Assembly (NCBI GenBank): GCA_014879855.1
Contig: JACSRH010000080.1
Location: 1-16,680, forward strand
From: Caldilineaceae bacterium
GTDB taxonomy: Bacteria > Chloroflexota > Anaerolineae > Caldilineales > Caldilineaceae
Direction: 5' to 3'
DNA: 16,680 nt
Shown here in pieces: positions 12,554-16,680 of the stretch. Position 1 is the stretch's first letter; each line of letters begins with the position of its first letter. A program made the translations under genes and the position numbers. The notes beneath the pieces were generated by a model. That model was not told where the DNA came from. It did not search any database and saw only the letters and a list, made by a program, of their open reading frames with translations.

Positions 12554-14383
12554 ATGGGAATCATGCGGGCAGGTCTGACAGCGGAGACTTACGATCGAGG
12601 GTACACCAACCGAGAATTATTCGGGCGCATTGCTGCTTATTTCCGACCGCAGAGCCGACGTCTATTCGCGGTGATGGGGCTGGTGAGCTTGTTGTCGCTG
12701 TCGGGTGCGCTGTTGCCGGTGCTGATGGCGCAAGGCGTCAACGTGGTGACCGGCGCCGCGGCCAATCGCAATATGGTGGCCGCGGCGCTGGTGGCGCTGG
12801 TCGTGGTGATCGGCGTCCTGAACTGGGCGATCAACTGGGGGAGGCGCATCCTTACCGCGCAACTGCTGGGCGACGTGGTGCTGGCGATGCGCATCGACGC
12901 CTTTCGCGCGGTGATGAACCACGACATGAGCTTCTTCGACCGCAATCAGTCGGGGCGCATTGTCAGCCGCATTACGACCGATACGGACGAATTCAGCCGG
13001 GTGGCGGTGCTCGTCACAGAAGTAGGGTCACAGTTGCTGTTGGTAGTGATTCTGCTGAGTTATCTGTTCACCGTGAACTGGCGGCTCACGCTGCTGCTGG
13101 CGCTGCTGGCTCCAGTGGCGATCCTCGTGGCCACGAGCTTCCAACGCTGGGCGCGCCGCGCCACACGCACGAGCCAGCAAGCTGTCGCCGACGTCAACGC
13201 CAGCATTCAGGAAGCAGTCACCGGAATTCGCGTTGCCAAGAACTTTCGCCGCGAGCAGGGCATCTACGATGAGTTTCTGGCTGTCAACGAACGCAGCTAT
13301 ACCGTGCACGTGCGCCGCGGCTTTGTGCTCTCGCTGATTTTCCCGACGCTGCAACTCTTTGCCGGGGTGGGCACCGCGGGGCTGCTCTATGCAGGCGGCT
13401 ATTCCACCTATCTTGGCGCCATCAGCGCGGGCGCGTGGTTTCTGTTTATGAACAGCGTCGGCCTCTTCTGGTTCCCGATGATCAATTTGTCGGCGTTCTG
13501 GAGCCAGTTTCAGGGTGCGTTGAGCGCCACCGAACGCATCTTTGCGCTGATCGACGCCGAGCCGGTCGTCATCCAGACGGACAAGCGCGCCGCGCCTGCG
13601 CTCACCGGCGACATTCGCTTTGAGCACGTAGACTTTCGTTACGGCAAGAAAGAACAGGTGCTGCAGGACTTTTCGTTGCATATCCGTCCGGGGGAAAGCG
13701 TGGCGCTGGTCGGGCACACCGGCGCGGGCAAGTCGAGCATTATCAAGCTGGTTACGCGCTTTTATGAATTTCAGTCTGGTCAGATTCTGGTCGACGGCAT
13801 CGATATTCGCACCTTTGATTTGCGCGATTACCGTCGTCAGCTTGGCATTGTCAGCCAGACGCCTTTCCTGTTTTCTGGCACGGTGGCCGATAACATTCGC
13901 TACGCCACGCCCCACCTCACCGACGAGGCGGTCGAGCGCATTGCCCGGCAGATCGGCAACGGCGAGTGGATGGACACGTTGCCCGATGGGTTGCAGACCG
14001 ATGTGGGCGAACGCGGCGCCCGGCTGAGCCTGGGTCAGCGCCAGTTGGTCGTGCTGGCGCGCATGTTGGCGCAGAACCCCGCGATCTTCATTCTGGATGA
14101 GGCGACCGCCAGCGTCGACCCTTTCACCGAAAGCCAGATCCAGGCTGCGCTGCAATTCATCCTGAAAAATCGCACCTCCATTGTGATTGCACACCGTCTG
14201 TCCACGGTGCGCGCGGCCGACCGCATCCTCGTGCTGCGCAAGGGGCGCATCATCGAAGCGGGCGATCACGACACGCTGATGGCGACCAGCGGTCACTATG
14301 CCGACCTCTACGAGACTTATTTCCGGCATCAGTCGCTGGAATATCTTGAAGGGCGCCGCCAAAATGTAACAGAGAGGAGGTAG
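12554..14383 (+). CDS. ABC exporter half-transporter (fused permease and ATPase)
   Basis: A 609-aa MsbA/MdlB-type half-transporter. Residues about 35-325 are the six-helix exporter domain, including SFFDRNQSGRIVSRITTDTD (126-145). Residues about 350-590 are the ATPase with every motif intact: Walker A GHTGAGKSS (387-395), Q-loop VSQTPFLFSGT (433-443), signature LSLGQRQ (491-497), Walker B IFILDEA (511-517), D-loop SVD (520-522) and H-loop His547 in IAHRLST. It would act as a homodimer, or as a heterodimer with a partner encoded elsewhere; with no second half nearby, a homodimer is simplest. It is 45 bp after the antiporter with AAGGA at 12539-12543 and may be co-transcribed. Substrate (lipid, drug or peptide) cannot be told. 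A long antisense open frame here is a shadow. Confidence 0.95.
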   Translation: MGIMRAGLTAETYDRGYTNRELFGRIAAYFRPQSRRLFAVMGLVSLLSLSGALLPVLMAQGVNVVTGAAANRNMVAAALVALVVVIGVLNWAINWGRRILTAQLLGDVVLAMRIDAFRAVMNHDMSFFDRNQSGRIVSRITTDTDEFSRVAVLVTEVGSQLLLVVILLSYLFTVNWRLTLLLALLAPVAILVATSFQRWARRATRTSQQAVADVNASIQEAVTGIRVAKNFRREQGIYDEFLAVNERSYTVHVRRGFVLSLIFPTLQLFAGVGTAGLLYAGGYSTYLGAISAGAWFLFMNSVGLFWFPMINLSAFWSQFQGALSATERIFALIDAEPVVIQTDKRAAPALTGDIRFEHVDFRYGKKEQVLQDFSLHIRPGESVALVGHTGAGKSSIIKLVTRFYEFQSGQILVDGIDIRTFDLRDYRRQLGIVSQTPFLFSGTVADNIRYATPHLTDEAVERIARQIGNGEWMDTLPDGLQTDVGERGARLSLGQRQLVVLARMLAQNPAIFILDEATASVDPFTESQIQAALQFILKNRTSIVIAHRLSTVRAADRILVLRKGRIIEAGDHDTLMATSGHYADLYETYFRHQSLEYLEGRRQNVTERR

Positions 14384-14442
14384 TTAATTTTTGACGAGTT
14401 TTACAAGGTGCGAAGGATAAAGCAGTCTTTTTGCGATAACTT

Positions 14443-14483
14443 CCAGTATAGATTGCATCACTTTAGAGCGGTGAGCATACTGG
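14443..14483 (+). promoter_or_regulatory. Potential structured RNA leader (hairpin) upstream of the 93-aa gene
   Basis: CCAGTAT (14443-14449) pairs with ATACTGG (14477-14483). Inside, TCAC (14457-14460) can pair with GTGA (14471-14474) and a GC pair stacks beside it, with small bulges. The hairpin lies 8 bases before AAGGAG (14492-14497), so it could influence access to the ribosome binding site. No T-run follows, so it is not an intrinsic terminator. No known riboswitch class is recognised. Confidence 0.35.
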
Positions 14484-14505
14484 GAGAATCCAAGGAGAAC
14501 TAAAC

Positions 14506-14787
14506 ATGATCGCACACCAAAGAACCCCGCGCGTTGGCATCGGCAGCATATACGTCTCAGGCATCTGGCTTGCGCAGGTGCAATACACCCTGAAGAGCGA
14601 CAGCGCCTCCGCACTGGCCGGCGCCTTACACATCCTGGACGGCGAACGCGATCTTTTCGTCCCGCCTATCCCTGCCGACAGTTTTACGCTGGAGCTTGCC
14701 GACGGCCGTCAATGCTCGTTCGTCCCTGCCACCGGCAACCCTGTCAGCGGCGCCTATACATTCAGCACCCCGATGTTGCCCATGTGA
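14506..14787 (+). CDS. Small hypothetical protein (93 aa)
   Basis: A 93-aa soluble protein, not recognised. ATG 14506 follows a strong AAGGAG (14492-14497). The composition is ordinary for a globular, beta-rich protein: IGSIYVSGIWLAQVQYTL, then LDGERDLFVPPIPADSFTLE, LADGRQCSFVPATG and a final NPVSGAYTFSTP. Alternating hydrophobic residues suggest a small beta-barrel or sandwich. It lies 122 bp after the ABC exporter, behind a potential hairpin leader, and converges with the TPR/propeller gene 27 bp downstream. No motif suggests an activity. The reading frame and ribosome site make it a credible gene. Confidence 0.68.
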   Translation: MIAHQRTPRVGIGSIYVSGIWLAQVQYTLKSDSASALAGALHILDGERDLFVPPIPADSFTLELADGRQCSFVPATGNPVSGAYTFSTPMLPM

Positions 14788-14814
14788 AGCCGACAACGCG
14801 AACACAGCTTTGGC

Positions 14815-16308
14815 TCAGTTCACCCACTCCAGGCTGTGTTCGAGGAAATTGTCCAGGTTGCCCACAATCGGCGCAACCAACCGTGCTTCGCCGCCGGTGC
14901 TGGGGACCGCATAGAGTTTCCAGCCACCGTCGCGGTTGCTGACAAAGGCCACCCAACGACCGTCCGGGCTGACCGTAGGCAGGCCATCAATGGCCGGGCT
15001 GTCGGTCAACCGCGTCACCTCGCGTGAGGTGGCGTCGACCGTGTAAATTTCGTAGTTTCCATCGCGCGCGTTGCTCATAAAGGTCACAAAGCTGCCGCTC
15101 GGCGACCAGCGCGGGCGGTCGTCGGCCGGCGCCGCGGTCAATTGCGCGGCATTGGCGCCGCTGCTGGAGATCGTCCACAGCCCGCAGCGATTGCCAGACT
15201 CGTCGCACCCGCGAAAGACGATGAGGTCGGCGCTGGCGTGCCAATCGGGAGATTCTCCAAAGGTCAATGTCTCGGTGCCGCCATTTTCCTCCGCCCACAT
15301 CACGTAGATGCGCCAGCGGCGGTCGCCTTCACGGTTGCTGGCAAAAACAAGCTGGCTGCCTTGCGCGTTCCAACTGGGCAAAGCGTCTTCCGCATAATTG
15401 CTAAAGCGCAACTGCAAGCCAGTTGCCGGGTCAAACGAACTCAGGCCGGCCATATCGCTGCGCAGGTTGCGATAGACCAGACGCGCGCCATCGCTGCGCA
15501 ATGCCGGCTGGGCCGCGTCCTGGAGGATCGTCTGCGCCGGCGTGGTCTTGCCGACGGAGACCGACAGAATTTGGCTGCGGCCGGAGACCGCGTCAGACGA
15601 CGAATACAGGATGCGGCCGATCGCGGGGCCGCCGCTGCTCGTAGCCGCCTGCGCGCCCGCAGACGCGAGTGGGGTGGCGTCGTCGCTCAAGGCGTCGTCC
15701 GGTGTGGCGCCGCTGGCAAGCTGGCACTGCGTCTGCGCCAGGTCGCGCTGAGTAACGATGTCCGGCGCGGAGGCCACCGAAATTGCCTGATTATACTCAT
15801 CCTGCGCCTCGCACCAGGCTGCTTCGCCGGCCAACTGGTCCGCATACCCGACGTGCGCCTCTTGCAGCCGCTGCTCGACATCGCGATAATCCGGTTCAAG
15901 CGCGTAGAGCGCTTGCAGACGTGTGATGTCGAGTTGCCAATCGACGCCGGTGTAGGCCAGCACGTCGAGATATTGCTCGATCAGATCGCGCTCACGTTGG
16001 ACATCCTTGGCATCGGGCTGGAGCGCTAACGCCTTGTCGTACAGCGCCAACGCTTCTTCCAGGTTGTCAGCATTGTCTTTTTCCAAAGCGAGGTTGACGT
16101 AGGCTGCTACAAGTTGGTCGCTGACTTCAGCAGCGTTGTACGCAGGATCGCTCTGCTGCACCAGAAGCAGATTGGTCAGCGCCTCCTGCCAACGTCCGGC
16201 GCGTGCAGCGCGCTGTGCAGTCTCCCAATAGGTCGCCACTATAGAGGCGGGCGTCGGTGCGATCTCCGTTGTGGCGGCAGACAGCGGCGGATTATCTAAG
16301 GGCGACAC
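14815..16308 (-). CDS. TPR + TolB-like beta-propeller protein, N-terminus apparently missing
   Basis: About 497 aa from the GTG at 16308. The frame stays open to a GTG at 16425, but those 39 residues are antisense to a phosphoribosyltransferase and are not credible. Order: a low-complexity PLSAATTEIAPTPAS linker; TPR-like helical repeats (YWETAQRAARAGRWQEALTN and LEEALALYDKALALQPDAKD); an Ala/Ser/Asp-rich spacer (GATPDDALSDDATPLASAG); then PD40/TolB-type propeller blades (QILSVSVG, LPSWNAQGSQLVFASNREGD, RPRWSPSGSFVTFMSNARDG, GLPTVSPDGRWVAFVSNRDG). Such proteins usually begin with a membrane anchor or signal peptide followed by a linker. Here the linker is directly joined to unrelated sequence and no start with a ribosome site is seen. 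It is probably an extracytoplasmic scaffold or binding protein; its partner is unknown. Confidence 0.82.
   Translation of the reverse strand: MSPLDNPPLSAATTEIAPTPASIVATYWETAQRAARAGRWQEALTNLLLVQQSDPAYNAAEVSDQLVAAYVNLALEKDNADNLEEALALYDKALALQPDAKDVQRERDLIEQYLDVLAYTGVDWQLDITRLQALYALEPDYRDVEQRLQEAHVGYADQLAGEAAWCEAQDEYNQAISVASAPDIVTQRDLAQTQCQLASGATPDDALSDDATPLASAGAQAATSSGGPAIGRILYSSSDAVSGRSQILSVSVGKTTPAQTILQDAAQPALRSDGARLVYRNLRSDMAGLSSFDPATGLQLRFSNYAEDALPSWNAQGSQLVFASNREGDRRWRIYVMWAEENGGTETLTFGESPDWHASADLIVFRGCDESGNRCGLWTISSSGANAAQLTAAPADDRPRWSPSGSFVTFMSNARDGNYEIYTVDATSREVTRLTDSPAIDGLPTVSPDGRWVAFVSNRDGGWKLYAVPSTGGEARLVAPIVGNLDNFLEHSLEWVN
16295..16305. other. Probable deletion or assembly junction between two head-to-head truncated genes
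   Basis: To the left of about 16300 the minus strand encodes the linker of the TPR/propeller protein. From 16301 the plus strand encodes an internal part of a phosphoribosyltransferase, beginning GDTAVVETAA. Both genes should start here, yet both lack their N-terminal part, and there is no promoter or intergenic space. The break falls within the bases ATCTAAGGGCG. Confidence 0.55.
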
Positions 16309-16680
16309 CGCGGTGGTGGAGACGGCCGCCACGTTGTTGGCCGCCCGGGCGCCGGCAAGCGCCCAGGTGATCGTGGCGCCGGAAGTCAAGGCGGTGCCGC
16401 TGGCCCACGCACTTTCGGCTCGCACCGGGTTGCCCTATGCCGTCGTGCGCAAGGTGCGCAAACCGTACATGGCCGACACCATCACAGCCGAGGTTGTGAG
16501 CATCACCACCGGCGTTCCTCAACAGCTCCACCTGGATGGCAAAGACCTGGCGTTGGTGCAGGGCAAGCCTGTCCTGCTGCTCGACGATGTCATCAGCACC
16601 GGCAACACGCTGCGCGGGATGCGCCAACTGATGCAGCGCGCCGACGCCACCATCGTGGGGGAAATGGCCGTCTTTACCGA
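16301..16680 (+). CDS. Phosphoribosyltransferase (adenine-PRTase-like, COG0503 type), truncated at both ends
   Basis: About 126 residues are visible and the frame is open at the window's right edge. The PRPP-binding loop LLLDDVISTGNTLRG spans about 16574-16618. Upstream are VIVAPEVKAVPLAHALSART and GLPYAVVRKVRKPYM, and VVSITTG with LHLDGKDLALVQGK, all typical of the adenine/hypoxanthine PRTase group that makes nucleotides from bases and PRPP. Relatives carry roughly 40 more residues ahead of GDTxLVExAA. Here the preceding codons (back to a TAG at 16229) are antisense to the propeller gene's linker and do not resemble the family. GTG codons at 16313 and 16316, with AAGGG at 16298-16302, could in principle start a shortened protein, but a junction artefact or deletion is more likely. 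The base used as substrate is not determined. Confidence 0.8.

Noticed and set aside
13028..14362. 444-codon minus-strand open frame opposite the ABC exporter.
   Set aside because: The plus strand encodes an intact ABC transporter with all motifs; the antisense frame is His/Arg/Gln-rich and matches no family, as expected for a shadow in GC-rich DNA.
14391..14421. TTGACG and GATAAA as a promoter for the 93-aa gene.
   Set aside because: The spacing is about 19 bp and the -10 is poor; not convincing.
1..16680. Known defence system, prophage, integrative element or secretion cluster.
   Set aside because: No nuclease-effector, integrase, capsid, relaxase or toxin-antitoxin gene was recognised. 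The FtsK-like motor alone is not enough to call a mobile element.

Overview
The window is a 16.7 kb piece of a GC-rich bacterial genome. It most resembles Chloroflexota, in the Anaerolineae/Caldilineae direction. This placement rests on protein style rather than a marker gene: a GT39-type membrane glycosyltransferase with beta-sandwich tails, a lipoprotein with a Thr-Pro linker, a TPR/TolB-propeller fusion, an AlkZ-like HTH_42 protein, and a B. subtilis/actinobacterial-type LexA box. No rRNA, tRNA, CRISPR array, transposase or integrase was seen.

Left part (1-4835, + strand): a tightly packed run of four genes. These are the 3' portion of a GT39-like glycosyltransferase, an M42 metallopeptidase joined by an ATGA overlap, a sorbosone-dehydrogenase-like propeller lipoprotein, and a DUF423 membrane protein. 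After a short CGGAT-rich repeat (about 4855-4934) comes a conserved 95-aa protein of unknown function. Facing it on the - strand is a translationally coupled pair: a CDP-alcohol phosphatidyltransferase and a PTPMT1-like dual-specificity phosphatase. Together they look like a two-step phosphatidylglycerol synthesis module.

Middle part (6451-10639): a 351-bp non-coding stretch of degenerate CGCAGAG-type repeats, then an AlkZ/YcaQ-like DNA glycosylase (-), divergent from an alpha/beta hydrolase (+). Next is the most interesting unit. A near-consensus sigma-70 promoter carries a perfect LexA (GAAC-N4-GTTC) operator inside its spacer. It drives a compact cytosolic FtsK-like motor, coupled by ATGA to a 128-aa two-TM protein with a Pro/Gln-rich tail. 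This looks like a 'split FtsK', with the membrane anchor and linker on one polypeptide and the motor on another, under SOS control. The glycosylase gene has an imperfect LexA-like site upstream. The unit is followed by a perfect 51-bp inverted repeat.

Right part (10640-16680): a CPA1-type cation/proton antiporter with a TrkA-N-like tail, a complete type-I ABC exporter half-transporter, a short gene with a potentially structured leader, then a TPR + TolB-like propeller protein (-) abutting a phosphoribosyltransferase (+). The last two genes are head to head, both lack their expected N-termini, and no intergenic space separates them. The simplest reading is a deletion or assembly misjoin near 16300.
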